A stretch of DNA of 64,000 nucleotides from Datnioides undecimradiatus (lineage: Eukaryota > Chordata > Actinopteri > Lobotiformes > Datnioididae). The stretch is from contig WARS01000029.1 of the NCBI GenBank assembly GCA_008933995.1, positions 12,161,107-12,225,106 of the forward strand, written 5' to 3'. The notes beneath the pieces were generated by a model, which was given only the letters and a program-made list of their open reading frames with translations, was not told the origin of the DNA and ran no database searches. A program made the translations under genes and the position numbers. Shown here piece after piece: positions 13,471 through 25,614 of this stretch (its first letter is position 1; every line of letters begins with the position of its first letter).

Positions 13471-14984
13471 ACATGAGCTGTGAACAGTTCAATTAAAGAG
13501 AGAGTGTTTTATTTGAAGGATAAAGTACCCTATTTTGTAGGAGACAGCTCAGAAAAATAAATCTGATTTGGGGATATTGGATATAAACATCAGACAACAT
13601 GTCATTCTTTCTCCTTTTCACTGTTAAAGATTGACTGAAGTTAATTTGTAGAGCAACATTAAATCATAGATGACCATTTGAACATCTTCTTCTTGTCCTC
13701 TAACATCTGATGTGTTCATAATAAACCATTTAAACTGAAAGGGTAAAATCAGTAAAAGAGACAGACAAATTATTTTGGGTGATTTTAGGCTGGAAAAGGG
13801 TTCAATTAACTGGCAACTCTGCTAAATAGGCTTACATTCATTGACACATCCCCAGCAATTGCTGTTTGTCATTAGCGACACAGATATTTCATTTTAATCA
13901 GTGAAAATCGCGAAAATATTTTTGTCAACACTACTGACACCACAGAATGTGAACTTTTTAATGACTTAATGCTAGCTTAACGAAAACTGATCCCAATTAT
14001 TGCACTTTTGATTTGAGACCTTCCTTACTCAGGGGTTATTAAACTGAAGTGGGGGTTTTTTGCCATGTTTATGCACTTAACAGAGGCAGTGAACTAGTGT
14101 ATGGACTTGAAGATCATCTCTAATAAATGTGTTGTTGTGATGAACTACAACTGAACAGAGCTTCAGCCTGTCTTAAGTGTCCAGATGATTGCATTGCTAT
14201 GGAATAAATATGCATTTTCAGTTGAAGATCCTGTACATTTTGGTTTGAGGTGCCTCTGCCTTGATTTACTCATACAATCCAACATCAAACACACAAACCA
14301 TTTAGCCTCATTATCCGATTATGATCTGTGTTCTCTGTTTTCCATGTGAGGAATGCTTCTGTGTTACAGACACACTTGAAGCTTTCAGGTAAGGAGTCAT
14401 CAATCACTGGCCCTCATTTGACATTAACTTTTTTGTCAATGCCACTGTCTCCAGTTTGTCTGCAGACTGAAAGATTTGAGAGGCACTTTTTATTTGCACG
14501 CTTTTAACTCCGCCCAGCCGGGGTAATGGAGCTGGTTGTGTGCAAGCAATTAATGCAACCACAATGCCAAAAGTGGTGATTTGTCATATACCGGTGATAC
14601 CTAATCATTATATGGAACGTAGCGCTCCCAAACTGCCCAGCCTTGGTTGATGTTGTGATTCTGTTTGTTCTTGTGTTTCTATAGTCTTGCCCGGCAGTCG
14701 CATTTCCACATGCACAGTAAAACACATGCAGACACCAGCAATAAATACATAAGATGTCCCACTGTTTCCAGTAATCTGTATTGCATTTTTTCCCCTGCTT
14801 ACGGTTATGTGTATCTTCATCTGCAGATGCTTTTGTGTAAAGCAATTCAGAGCAAAAGTGACCCATAGTAAACATACGTCCTATGTCTTTGTCAAACAGT
14901 AGTTTTTCCCCGTGTATGCATGGTATGCTGTTGTGTAGTTCCTGAGTATCATTTGTTTTGACTTTATAAGCAACAGTGCTGCTA
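13471..14984. other. Non-coding; no supported gene
   Basis: AT-rich sequence follows the hAT-like end. Overlapping frames on both strands at 14504-14875 (up to 123 codons) have no recognisable domain and no splice context. Confidence 0.55.
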
Positions 14985-15225
14985 ATTTATCGTACCTCTA
15001 ATTTTAACTCCCTGGGCTCTCTACCTCCTGTCTACTCTTGCCCTTAATATGAAGGCATTTCAATTGCAATGAAGCCCCTAGGCTGACAGCCATGAGATTA
15101 GTATGAATGTATTACCCCCTTGGGTGCCATAGCCTGTAATAAGTTCCCCATTAATCGTATCCGTTGGGGAAAATTTGTTTAGGCCTTAATTACATATCAT
15201 TAAAATTGGTCTTGATTCTCTGAGA
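14985..15225. promoter_or_regulatory. Candidate conserved non-coding element
   Basis: This block is free of simple repeats, with many TAAT cores: CTAATTTA, CCATTAATCG (about 15149), CCTTAATTACATATC (about 15184-15198) and CATTAAAATTGG. The style, with clustered homeodomain cores separated by mixed-composition sequence and no frame, is that of vertebrate developmental enhancers. Conservation cannot be tested here. Confidence 0.27.
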
Positions 15226-16322
15226 TTTGAGCTCAGAATTAGACTGCACATTTTCTGCTCTCTCTGCCTTTGGCCATTCTGCAAATTTATGTTACTTTGC
15301 TTCCTCCACCAATGTGATTTCTCATGGCCACAGTGATTCCATTGTTTTCCTGTTCCTTAAAACTCACTTGTTTAGAGGTATTTTAATTAATTTCATAGTT
15401 TTTGCTTTGTTTCTGCTGGTGTTTACACAGTGATTTCTGTCTCACTTTACAATGCTCTTTGAAATGTGCTTATCAAATAGTTTACTTACTTAGTGTGGAT
15501 AAAAAGAAACTCTGTGAGCAATATAAAAGCTAACTCAATTCTCAGTCTAGGACTGACTCACCACAGCTAAGTCTTGTCCATCTCAGTCCAATGCACTAGA
15601 TGAATAGCATGTTATTTTTCAAATTAAATGATTTATTTGACTTACATGCATAATGCTATTTGTGTGACTTTAACAGCTGCCTGTGCAGATTTTACTTTAC
15701 TAATCTCAACTGAAATAAATACACAGGTCTATGGTTACCATGGAGTTAACTGGAAACAACACACAAGTTACAACTTTAAGCGTCACTAATCAAAGTGACC
15801 CACCACAAATCAGCCTTTAACCTTGTGACTCTCAACATGTTTTAGGGCATAAATAATTCACAAAGGGTGACAATAAAATTATTATTAACCATCTGACTAT
15901 CTTTATCTTTTACTAAGCTTAATGTAATCACCTATTAATCACCATCATCCATTAGTAAAATTGACTTTAAATTGGCTACAGTTGAACACATGGACAATAA
16001 GATAATAAAATTTATAATAAGAAAATAAAATTTATTCACTGGCGAGGCCATGGATTGGATAATTTTTAGGGATTTGAAACAAAATAGGAAGAGAGGGGAC
16101 GTTTTGATTTTGCTTAAAACAAGGAAATTCTGTCCATGCTCTTACATGAAAATAACATTTAACCTGCAACTCTGTATTAGGATTTCAGGAAATATTACTC
16201 TAAAAGGAGAATTGTATATTGTTTTGCAAGGATCCACTCAGAACATTTTTTTTTTTACTTTTCCAGATCAAAAAATGAAAGCAAAATGGTGCAATCTGAG
16301 TTGTAAAAACTTTTCATAAAAT
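15226..16322. other. Non-coding, AT-rich; no gene seen
   Basis: Frames up to 89 codons are biased to Phe, Lys and Ile and look like translated AT-rich DNA. The TTAA-flanked element begins just after this stretch. Confidence 0.6.
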
Positions 16323-17035
16323 TTAAAGGGTACATATTATGAAAAACACGTTTTTTTCTTGCCTATACATACTGTATTTAAACTAGTCCCCTCCCAGCCT
16401 ACAAACTCAGAGACTGAGGAAGGCAAACAAGTCCTGCATCGTCTCTGCAGCCCACCCACTTATAAAATGGGGTTCCTACAGGCCGTTCAGATTCAGCTCC
16501 TGTCATTATGTAAAGACAGGAGTGATTTATATAGGCCGTCCTCCTCTGAGTGAAACCACTGAGAGGGGGCATTCACCACGCTAGGTGAAGTTTGCTGTTT
16601 CCAGCGGTAAGCTAGCGGTGTGACGTGACGTCGTCAGTCAGAGCCAGACATACACATTGCTCTGTTGCTGGTTGTAAAAACCAACACATATGCCTATATT
16701 CTGTCCCAGCCCCAGAGGACCAGAGGAGACTGTGGTTGTGTTTTATTTTTTTATTCTTTTCAACCGTTTCTTCCTGCTGTTTGCGGCCAGATTCTGGGTC
16801 ATAGCTATAGCGTACAGCCGCGGGCTGTTCGTCGGGAGCAGTAGCCATGTTGGATACTGGTCCTGCACCGCTCTGCACCTTCCCCCTCCGTACGTCATTC
16901 AGGCAGCCAATCAGGGCAGAACCTCATTATCATAGACTCCCCGCCCACTCAGAACTCTGCATAGATAATGAGGGAAGAGAATGGGAGACTGCAGACCCTC
17001 CTTAGAGGATGAATTTCAGATTTTTTTTGCAAATA

Positions 17036-17064
17036 CACTACTCACAATAAGTTAGGGATATTGT
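17036..17064 (+). repeat. Tc1-like left terminal inverted repeat
   Basis: This 29-bp repeat starts CACTACTCACAATAAG and ends GGATATTGT. It is identical to the reverse complement of 18354-18382. The TA target site lies immediately outside, at 17034-17035. Confidence 0.95.
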
Positions 17065-17239
17065 TATTTACACGAGTGCTTTTCCTATTTGGTCTGAATT
17101 TTAACGAAATAAGTAAAAGTTCCCTTTGATATTACTACTAATGAATGAGAAGAAACACCATTTTCATTATTTTAATATTTATTACCCCAAAAATTTAGAC
17201 AATAACAAGGATAGCCCCAAATAACAAAAATTGACAATG

Positions 17240-18090
17240 TCAGTAGCAGGTGTTTCCACCATTTGCCGCAATGACAGCTTGACAGCGACGTCTCATGCTC
17301 CTCACTAGCCTCATGATGTTGTTCTGAGGCAATGCGTTCCACTCTTCCACAAGTGCTACACGCAGTTCTGCCAGGTCACGTGGGGGTGGGGTACGATCAT
17401 CCAGTCTCTGCTTCAGCTGGTCCCAGACGTGCTCTATGGGGTTCAGGTCAGGGGACATTGCTGGCCATACCATATGAGGCACTCCGACTTCTTGAAGTCA
17501 AGCTGTGACAATTCTGGCACGATGTGGTGGAGCATTATCATCCATGAACAGAAAGTTGGGGGTGTGCTGGCGGAATTGGGGGATGACGCAGTGACTGAGC
17601 CATCTACAATAACCAAATCTGTTTTGCGCTGACTGGTGATGCCTGCCCAGACTGATGCACCTCCTCCACCAAAGCGAACCCTGGGGACCATGTTGACCTC
17701 CACGTATCGACCTTGGTGTCAGTGGAGTCACCTGCAACGGTCGTCTGGCATTCAAGCCAAAGCGGGGGAGTCGGTTGTGAATGGTTTGTCTGGAAACCCT
17801 AGAACCCTCACATCTCGTAAACGGGCCTGCAGCTGTGTGGCAGTTGCATAACGATGTCTGAGTGCATAGGTCCTTAGGTACTGGTCATCGTTGCGGTCTG
17901 TCACTCGTGGGGCTCCACTCCTGGGTCTGTCATGAACTCTGCCAGTAGTTCTGTGTCTTGATGCAAGTCTGCTGATGACACTTTGAGACACACCAAGTTC
18001 ACGAGCAACATCTGACTGCCTGCCACCGACCCGAAGGCGCGCTATGGCCAGGTGGTGCTGCTCGTCCGTTAAGTGACGTCGTGTGTTCAT
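17240..18090 (-). pseudogene. Broken Tc1-like transposase
   Basis: The start is the Met of MNTRRHLTDEQ at 18090; an upstream Met at 18171 gives an extension unlike the family. The first ~110 residues form the paired-like DNA-binding domain, with a first helix-turn-helix around GVSQSVISRL, a GRPR-type linker (HDRPRSGAPRV) and a second helix-turn-helix. The frame then shifts near 17800-17815. Another frame change near 17715 joins TPLTPR to [11 protein letters not shown] and removes the stretch that normally carries the TDESRF motif with the first catalytic Asp. The frame changes again near 17585. The second Asp is visible in [11 protein letters not shown] (about 17537-17542) and the Glu in [12 protein letters not shown] (17432-17434). 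Thirty-four residues separate them, the DD34E spacing. An in-frame TGA lies at 17498-17500. At about 270 codons it is shorter than the usual ~340. This copy cannot make active enzyme. Confidence 0.93.
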
Positions 18091-18353
18091 GGCTGTTTGA
18101 ATGATGAACTTGGAATGACTTACTGACAATACCAGCTTTTTATACCCACAGAATGTTGAAATTGATACCATATTGAAAAGGGTTGTCTTTTTTTTGGTAT
18201 TGGCCCCAATATGTAAGGCACACTGTACACAGTGAGACCATTACATGGAAAACACAAAATGAGGTGTCTATCACCCCAATACAATTGCCTCCCTATCCCA
18301 AAAATCTCTGAAGTGAAACAAACACCGTATGTATGACATCCACTGAGTCTCTC

Positions 18354-18382
18354 ACAATATCCCTAACTTATTGTGAGTAGTG
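18354..18382 (-). repeat. Tc1-like right terminal inverted repeat
   Basis: This is the exact reverse complement of 17036-17064 over 29 bp. The TA duplicate follows at 18383-18384. Similarity stops at the inner edge, so the repeats are short and of single type rather than the 200-bp IR/DR arrangement of Sleeping Beauty-type Tc1 elements. Confidence 0.95.
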
Positions 18383-18465
18383 TAATTTCAGCAGCTTGTT
18401 TTTAAGACATCCAGGACCTGTTTAAAACAGCTTTCAGCTGCCATAGTACAGTATGTCCCTTTTAA

Positions 18466-21111
18466 AGATGATTTTGGCCAAACTGAATCTGTGGTTTACA
18501 TGCCAAACTGTGATGGGATTTAAGAATTACGGATTGCATTCTTTTACCCCACTACCATCCATAAAGTTTTCATCCTAATGTCATCTCTTTGCCTAAAGTA
18601 TCCCAGGTTGGAGTAAAAGTGTTTTTCACAGTTTTTAATATTTGCTCTCTATTCACAATTCCTGCTTTCAAGCAAAGTCATTAGCTCAACATGTGAATGG
18701 TTACAACAATGTAGCTGGCATTTAATTTACCAAAAAGGTTGTTAAAAACAGTATCTTCTGATCAGTATTTAGTATTATATTCTGTAGACAAATATATAGT
18801 TTAATATTCGTGTAGTAATACAGTTATTGGTTAACTTTCTTGGACAGGATTAGCTTTGTTACCTCAGGCAAGGTTACCATGTAGTTGAGTTTTATTAAAT
18901 TAAGTTTTGACAAAATAGATAGTGCCTTTAAAAAAACATAGGGCACATAGATAAAGAGATTATATATGTCACAATGTTGAGTTATTCAAGTCTTGATATC
19001 TTCCCTAATTTTAGCATCTGATGCTGATGTAGCTTAGTAATGGGATATCTGGTTGTAATGTTTTAAAGCTGCACATTAGCAGTTTAAATGGTCAAATGAG
19101 ACTGGATTGGGACACACCACCCATTAAAATGCATAAAAGTAATAACACCTGCAAAACCTACAGCATGAAATGTTTACATTTCCAGATAACATTTAGCACA
19201 AGAGGAGCCCTCAGACAGTTCTGTTCACATAATGAGCAGTGTGTTGAGCTGTCAGCAGTAACCTTTTCACAGCTTCATTCCCCCACACAGACCACCTGTA
19301 GAGCAGTTGATGTTTTCTTGGCAGTGTATTGTGCTTTATTAAAGATTCAGAGTGGAGCCATCATTCCTTTTTATTCAGCTGTTTTTGAGACCTTGTCTCG
19401 ACAAAAGGCACAAGATTTCAAGCTGAGAACTATGTTTCACAAGTCTCAACATAAATAAAGGAAAATAAGACTTTTGAATGTGGCCAATACAGGATACGGG
19501 GTTATTTACATTGGCCAGCTCCATGGTCTGCTCTTGTAGTTAGGAACCTGGGAATGGCAACAGTTCATTGGAGCAATCTGACTCGATACGCCGATGATTT
19601 ATCAGACCACTGGGACCATTTGGGCTTGTAAAACATGAGGTGAAGCCAAGACCATTAAGCTATGTAATCAGCCATGGTGAGCCTGATACCACACTCCCTA
19701 CTTCAATACATTTACGGTCGAAAGACCAAAGCACATACTTGTTGGTTGTTACTACTGCTCTTCAATGTTTTTCTTCTGTTTGTTTGAACAATTATTTCCT
19801 GTTTTAAAATGCTTGGTACATGCCCCATTTGTGCAAATTGAGCATGTGTGGGAACCAAAAACTTTTCCACAAAGCACCTTTTTAATGCATTTCCTCTCGC
19901 TGGATTTAATGGTGTTGTTTCAGTGTAGTAACAGTGCAAGAGACTTTGTATATCTCAGCAGCATTATGTTCACCACATGTGATTGTCCCACATGCTCCTG
20001 CTCCAATAACAACAGCTAAATACACCTTCTAAATTGCTCCTGCAAGAGGATCATCATAGCTAAGCACATGAAAATTGGTTCACTGGTTCAGGCTTAGTTA
20101 TTATTCACATGGACTGGTTCAACAGTGTGAGAGGCTGTTTCACAAACTATTTTCCAAGAAAGATTGTATTGACTGATTTTCCCTAATGATGCCTCTTAGG
20201 GAGACTGTCGTATTAGTAAGCAGCTAAAGGGTAGACACTTAACTGTAACCATGAGGTTTTTTAAGGCTCATTACAGTAACATAATGGTTTAACTTTTGTG
20301 GAGAGACGTCAGGGCAATGGTAATTTGTCAAATAAGTTTTCATCTTGCCATACAAGATTAATTTCCATATCCCATAGTATTTCCCTAAAGACTTTCCTTT
20401 TCAGTAAGCAAGCTGTAGGTCATAAAGGTATTCATCTAGACCAGAAAAAAAAGAAAGCTGTCCTGCCAGCTTCCACAGAACTGTTTTATTCTTTTGAGAA
20501 AGAAATCATGTACAAAAAAGTAGGTCTTCAACAAAGTTTCACATTTGTATTTGGTGCATCTCTGCTCACTTTGTAATTCTTATTCTGATATTTGGTCTAA
20601 CCTTGGGTGAAGATTGACATATCACTTGAGAGCCTTACTGAAAACTGTGTAGTTTTCACTTATCTTTCCTTTTTGGTAATACCATGCAGACTTCCTTGTA
20701 ACCTAGAGGATAAGATGTCAGATAGATACCAAGGGTGTTGTAAGACCTGGGCATATAAAAATTCTATATTTTTTACAATTGTCTATAACAGTCCTCTATA
20801 ACAAGTAATGTAGTCAAGTTGAAACATGTCCAGAAATCTTTAACTAGAAAAAATATATCACTTTAAAGACACAGTATTACCCTACAGTTGAAACATATTC
20901 ATTCATATACATACAGTGTTATCAGTCTGTTGTCACAACCAGGGTTTCAGCATCAAAATAGCAACTCGAGCATCATTACTAATCCTAGATTGATCAGTTA
21001 TACTTTTGATTAAATTTTGCAGAATGAAAATGTTCCATATCCTCAATGTTTTCCTTGTTATTTATTCTTTCTGTTACATTCCTTGATATAATGCAACATT
21101 GGTGCCTTAGC
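18466..21111. other. Non-coding; no supported gene
   Basis: AT-rich sequence with no clear repeat. A 120-codon plus-strand frame (19096-19458) has no recognisable domain. Confidence 0.6.
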
Positions 21112-21176
21112 TATGCACTCAGTGGCCACAATTACGAACAATTGTAAAATCTGATGCAATCTAATATAGAATAAGG
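21112..21176 (+). repeat. Decayed dispersed-repeat end of 'CACTCAGTGGCCAC' type
   Basis: The sequence CACTCAGTGGCCAC followed by a degenerate ATTAGGTACA-like stretch and AATCTGATGCAATCTAATA resembles the teleost repeat end that reads 'CACTCAGTGGCCACTTTATTAGGTACACC'. I recall that end from Tc1-like and derived elements in fish. It is diverged, and the opposite end is not visible. Confidence 0.4.
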
Positions 21177-21200
21177 AAGGAAAGAAAGATTGGCTGTTGT

Positions 21201-21430
21201 CTAAATGGTAAATGGGCTTCACCCATATAACACTTTTGTACCTTAATGGACAAAGCACTTTATTATTGTTCCCTCATTCACAGTTTCACACTCTCACTGG
21301 TGCTGGACTCACAATCAGGAACATATCTTGCCCAAGGACACTTATACTTGTGGGCAGCAGGAGCCAGAGATTGAACCCACCAATGCAGAGATAACTGTAT
21401 GATCCATTCTACTTCCTGAGCAACAGTGCT
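21201..21430 (+). repeat. Diverged copy of a common teleost dispersed repeat
   Basis: Several landmarks occur in the expected order: CTAAATGGTAAATGGGCTTC, then ATATAACACTTTT, ACAAAGCACTTTA, CATTCACAGTTTCACAC, CTTGCCCAAGGACACTTA, GGAGCCAGAGATTGAACC and CTACTTCCTGAGCAACAG. This order matches a repeat I recall from teleosts ('taaatggtaaatggactgcacttatatagcgctttt ... tcttgcccaaggacac ... cctgagccacag'). It carries no protein frame. I cannot assign its class with certainty. The copy has many substitutions and is probably old. Confidence 0.7.
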
Positions 21431-23997
21431 TTAATTGCACTGCAAATGTTAGACAGTTGGAACATGACACTGTAATGACTTAGGAAAAGCATATAAAGAA
21501 GAAGGGTGCATTTTGGTTTTAAGAGAGTCTTTCATGTGTGATCTGGTTTGGAAACTCAGCATACTTCTTCCCTTGCTCCTGTGTTCTATTAATACAATAA
21601 TTCTGATTTTAAAGGGGCTTGGATATATGAGTGACTATGCAAAGTTACAAAGCTTGATCTCTCATTGCCTCTGTCCTCTCAGAAAGAGCTTACCTCTCAG
21701 AGGGGATGAAGCCTATTATGCCTATGGAATAGCCTAAATGACTATTCCATACACCCCTATAAAAGAAGTGTTTTCTTTTGATGATTATGATAAGAGTGAC
21801 GGATGGAAGAGGCTGTTCGAGGAATTGGACTTATACCCCTCCCCAGAGGTATTATGTATTTTAACGTAACTGTATTGGAAATGCATTTGTCCAACCACCA
21901 GTTCGCGTGTAAACAACAGATTTAATAAACCCCATGGTACAGTACTTTTGGAAAGGTGGAGACTGAAGGTCATGTTCCTTACATCTGTGCAATACATCAC
22001 TTTTAAAGTCAGTACTGGTAGAGAATGGGCATGTATTATTTGCAGAATTGAACACTGAACTTAATTCACTTGACAAAGAATATACATTATTTTCACTTGA
22101 CCCATTGTTGATTACATTAACTCATAATAAGAAAAAGAGAAAGAGACCATTAGTCACTTAATGGGCAAGTAGATTGACAGATAATTATTCTAATAAACTA
22201 ATTGCTTTAGCCAGTTTTTTAGTTTAAAAAAATTAAATCATCTCTCAATCTCTCTCTCTCCATCCTCTGAAATATCACCCTGCTTTTTTTCATCTTATAT
22301 TATTATAAATAGAATATCTTTGGATATTTTATCACCAGTCAACTTTGGGAAATTGCGATGCATCAATACAAGGATCAACAGACTAATTAGAAACCCCAGT
22401 GAACATACACAAAAGGAAAGGACCCTGTATTTTGTAAAGGAAGCAACAAACATTCAGGGACCAGGGAAATAAAAACCCCTGTGCGCTTTTGTACAATTAA
22501 GCAACATCATTTTTTTCTTGTTAACTTTTTAAATATTTTTGCATATGATGAAGATGGAAAATAAAAGAAATACCTATTACAATGTGGTACAATACTATGC
22601 CATTATATCATGTTGATCCTCAAAACTGTCCTGTCCACATATTACCATGTTGCACTCAAAGCAGACATGACCAGATGCTGAGAAATATTCTTCCTAGACT
22701 TGTTGCTACAGGTCTGCATCTATCTACACACAAGTAGGAGGTATACCTACTGTGAACTTCTCCATTTTTTCCTTTCCCCAGAATTCCTCCTTGTATTTCA
22801 ACCATCTACTGGCCTTTTCATTTCACTGTGGGAGGCTGGAGAGCAGAGGAAGGAAGCTTTTTGTGGTACACTTGAGCCAGAGTGCAATCCAAGACCTTAT
22901 CAGCATGTGGCTTCCTCAGACAGTGGGAAGTACATGTGTTTGTGAACATGCTGCAAGTCAGTTCATGTCGATCATCATTTCTGCTGTCCATCTTCTCTTA
23001 GAGAAACCTACAGTCAGTAAGGCATCATGATCCATTTACCAATAACATGGTTGCACAATACTCTTAATGTTTCGTTGGAATTCATTCATGTGAGAAATAG
23101 TGGGCCTCTTCATTTAATGTTTCAACAATGTTTCTTCACTTATGAATTTCTGTATGAACTATTTCATTCATAATGTCTTTAACTTATTGTTCATTCCTTT
23201 ACCTACAGTAAGTAAATGTTGCATCTAGGAATTTGATATGACAGTACAATTTGACTGAGTTTGGAGCTGTGAAAGCGCTTGTCCTGGGGTTTAGTGATAT
23301 TAAGATATGGCTGTTGCACATTGTGCTGTACAGGCCCTCTGGAAGGGACTCTCCTCTATCTATGACGCCAGATGGCCTGCAGTAACCGAGAGCAGCAGGA
23401 GTCTTTGCTGCTGTGGAAGTCAATGGCCTCCTCTGGGAGGAGAAACAAGAGAGCTACCAAGACAGGAATCATGATCCAACTATCCACTTTGAGATGGATA
23501 AGTTAATGTGTCAGTCTGCAGATGTTTAAGTCCCACCCCACCAAAGTCCAAAGGCATGTGCTTGTGTGTAGCATTACTTATCTCTGCAAGAGAATATCAG
23601 TTACATAATGTATAGCTCCCCTGATCCATCAGTTATAGGTATTTTTGAGTAGATGTACTGGTAGTGATTTTGATGCATGTTGCTAAGGTTACATATTTTT
23701 GGAGACAGGGATGCAAATGCATATGTCCGTTTTGGTTTATGTCTAGCTGCTTAAGTTATAAGTCACAGGAAACTAGTTTTTAAATTTGTGTTGTTGGAAC
23801 ATGCACCTTTAGGGTTCACTAATGTTAACATTTGAAGTGACAAATATGTTTCAGTAATTTCATCTGGCATTTTTGACAAACTAGATTTTTGACAAACAAG
23901 ATGTTTGAAGCGTTGCCTTTTTATATGCAAATGAAACAACAAGGCTACGTAAATAATACAAACTCAAGAACGTCAAGTAGAAAGAAATGTGGTTCGT

Positions 23998-24010
23998 GTT
24001 GCTAGGCAAC
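23998..24010. promoter_or_regulatory. RFX X-box-like motif
   Basis: GTTGCTAGGCAAC fits the X-box pattern bound by RFX factors (GTTRCC-RGYAAC) with one mismatch and is almost palindromic. It is a single isolated site with no promoter identified nearby, and it could lie in an unrecognised repeat. Confidence 0.3.
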
Positions 24011-25564
24011 ACTGGTGGCTAGGCTATTGTGCACAGCCATATTCACTGCAGGTTTGCAGTTTTGAACCAGAAGTGCCGAACAGCACAACATGGAAGCCAG
24101 TGTTAAATCATATCAAATACTGATGTGTAGGTGAACACAGATGGGGCATGAGCAAAAAGTCAAGTTAAGATTTTGCACAATGCCATCAAATAATTTCTGT
24201 TACTGCACTAAAATGACCTTGTTTACTGAGCCTATTTAGTGCTGTGGTTTTCTTCTAACTTCTGTGCAGTACAGACAGTTTTTGTTGTCATTTAGCATAT
24301 TGGAAAACATTTGGTGAGTTGCTTCCAATGGCTGATGACCAACACACTTATGTAGCATCTAATTGCATGCCAAACATTACAAACAACTGTCTACAAGTTG
24401 TCAATCCCAGTTTTAATGTGACACTCAGTGAGCAGTCCATATTTGGAGACTTTTCCCAAACAACAAACAATTGACAGTGGTTTTGAGTAACCCATTATGA
24501 CCTGGAAATGTATATATAAAATTAAAGCTAAGACATAGCAGGGGTGAGCTTAGTAAATGATAACATTTCAGAAAGTTTATGACAATGGCTCTGACAAAAT
24601 TAAGACCCATTTCATGTTTTTCATCAACTCTGTGGATTTTTCTTACTTTTAATGAAGCTCATACAATGCAAAAAATGAAAGTGTGAGCTTCTTGCTGTAC
24701 AGTGTTGAGGGACTTAAAAGTCTCTTGCTGACTGGTGAGGTTGCATGATTGTTAGTATTGTCAAATGTTAAAGTAGTAGAAACACAGTTGTTTGCACAAG
24801 AGAAATTGTACTAATTGTATTATCTGATGTTCTTATTCTGGCACTTCTTTTGGAGAACGGAGAACTTGTGCTTCTTTCTTCTGGGACACTGTTTCATCTG
24901 TCCTGACAAGACAAAAGTCACACTCACTCTATTATAGTCTTCAGGATCTCTTGACACATTCTCCCTGTCTCTGTGAAAGCAAATGTGCTAATGAGTGAAA
25001 TCCCACAGATGGACAGTCATTGTTAAAATGCTTAAGCAGTCAAATGAAGACTTCAACCCTGAATTAACACGTGACAGGGATGGTTCGGTCATTTGGAGTC
25101 ATCAGAGGAACAGAATATAGAGCCCTGGGAAATCAGGGCAAATAATAAGGCCATTGTTCTGCACAGAGATGCAATGCCTACCTGTAATGCCTATCTGTAA
25201 GTGTAATGACTGAAGCTCTAAATGGCTATAACAACTAAGAGACTATTGGACCTGAATTATTCTTAATGCCAAGGTGGAATGTGACACGGATGCATTTATG
25301 ACACGGGAAACCTTTGATTCAGCTCCTTTGTACGTTCTGTTTGCAGTATTCAGTGGAAGTAACTAAGGTTCATCCCCCGTTTGCTGTTCTAGTAGTTAAT
25401 GATGTAGTAGCAGAGGGAATAAGTTGGGTCCACACTCTCCTTTATTCATCTTTTTACTCTGCTGTTCCTTATTTTCAAAGGCAAGATGTGCATAACACAG
25501 TAGTTGATGAAAGAAGAGAAAAAAGACCAGCCAGCAGGTTTTATTTATGGATTCATGGAGGCAG

Positions 25565-25614
25565 TTTTTTTTGTTTGTTTGTTTTATTTTGTTGTTGTTG
25601 TTTTTGTTTTTTTT
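25565..25614 (+). repeat. T-rich (TTTG/TTG)n tract
   Basis: TTTG and TTG units are mixed with T runs. This gives the Phe/Cys-rich end of a chance frame at 25314-25616. Confidence 0.9.

Larger units (their letters stand above)
17036..18382 (-). mobile_element. Tc1/mariner (Tc1-like, DD34E) DNA transposon, complete ends, defective coding region
   Basis: The element is bounded by perfect 29-bp inverted repeats (17036-17064 and 18354-18382) beginning CACTACTCACAATAAG. TA dinucleotides flank both ends (17034-17035 and 18383-18384), the target duplication of the IS630/Tc1/mariner superfamily. Its 1347 bp is close to the 1.3-1.6 kb usual for Tc1-like elements, a little short because of an internal deletion in the transposase. 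The coding strand is minus. It lies within the TTAA-flanked element at 16327-18461, so it arrived later. Matching ends with a broken gene suggest either a recent insertion of an already defective copy moved in trans, or chance preservation of the ends. Confidence 0.95.
16327..18461. mobile_element. TTAA-flanked non-autonomous DNA transposon (MITE-like), split by a Tc1 insertion
   Basis: TTAA stands directly outside both ends (16323-16326 and 18462-18465). The left end reads AGGGTACATATT inward. The right end, reverse complemented, reads AAGGGACATACT, giving short imperfect inverted repeats of about 12 bases. TTAA target duplications are typical of the piggyBac and Kolobok superfamilies, and the end sequence resembles a MITE I recall as common in teleosts. 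Without the Tc1 copy and one TA duplicate the element would be about 786 bp. It has no transposase frame, so it would have been moved in trans. The interior is richer in CpG than its surroundings and contains a CCAAT-type box near 16909. The superfamily is inferred from the duplication and the ends only. Confidence 0.68.

Noticed and set aside
16612-16935. Overlapping frames on both strands within the TTAA-flanked element
   Set aside because: They have no transposase or other domain similarity, and the host element is of non-autonomous size.
17429-17851. Plus-strand frames across the Tc1 element (17429-17632, 17636-17851)
   Set aside because: They are antisense shadows of the minus-strand transposase.
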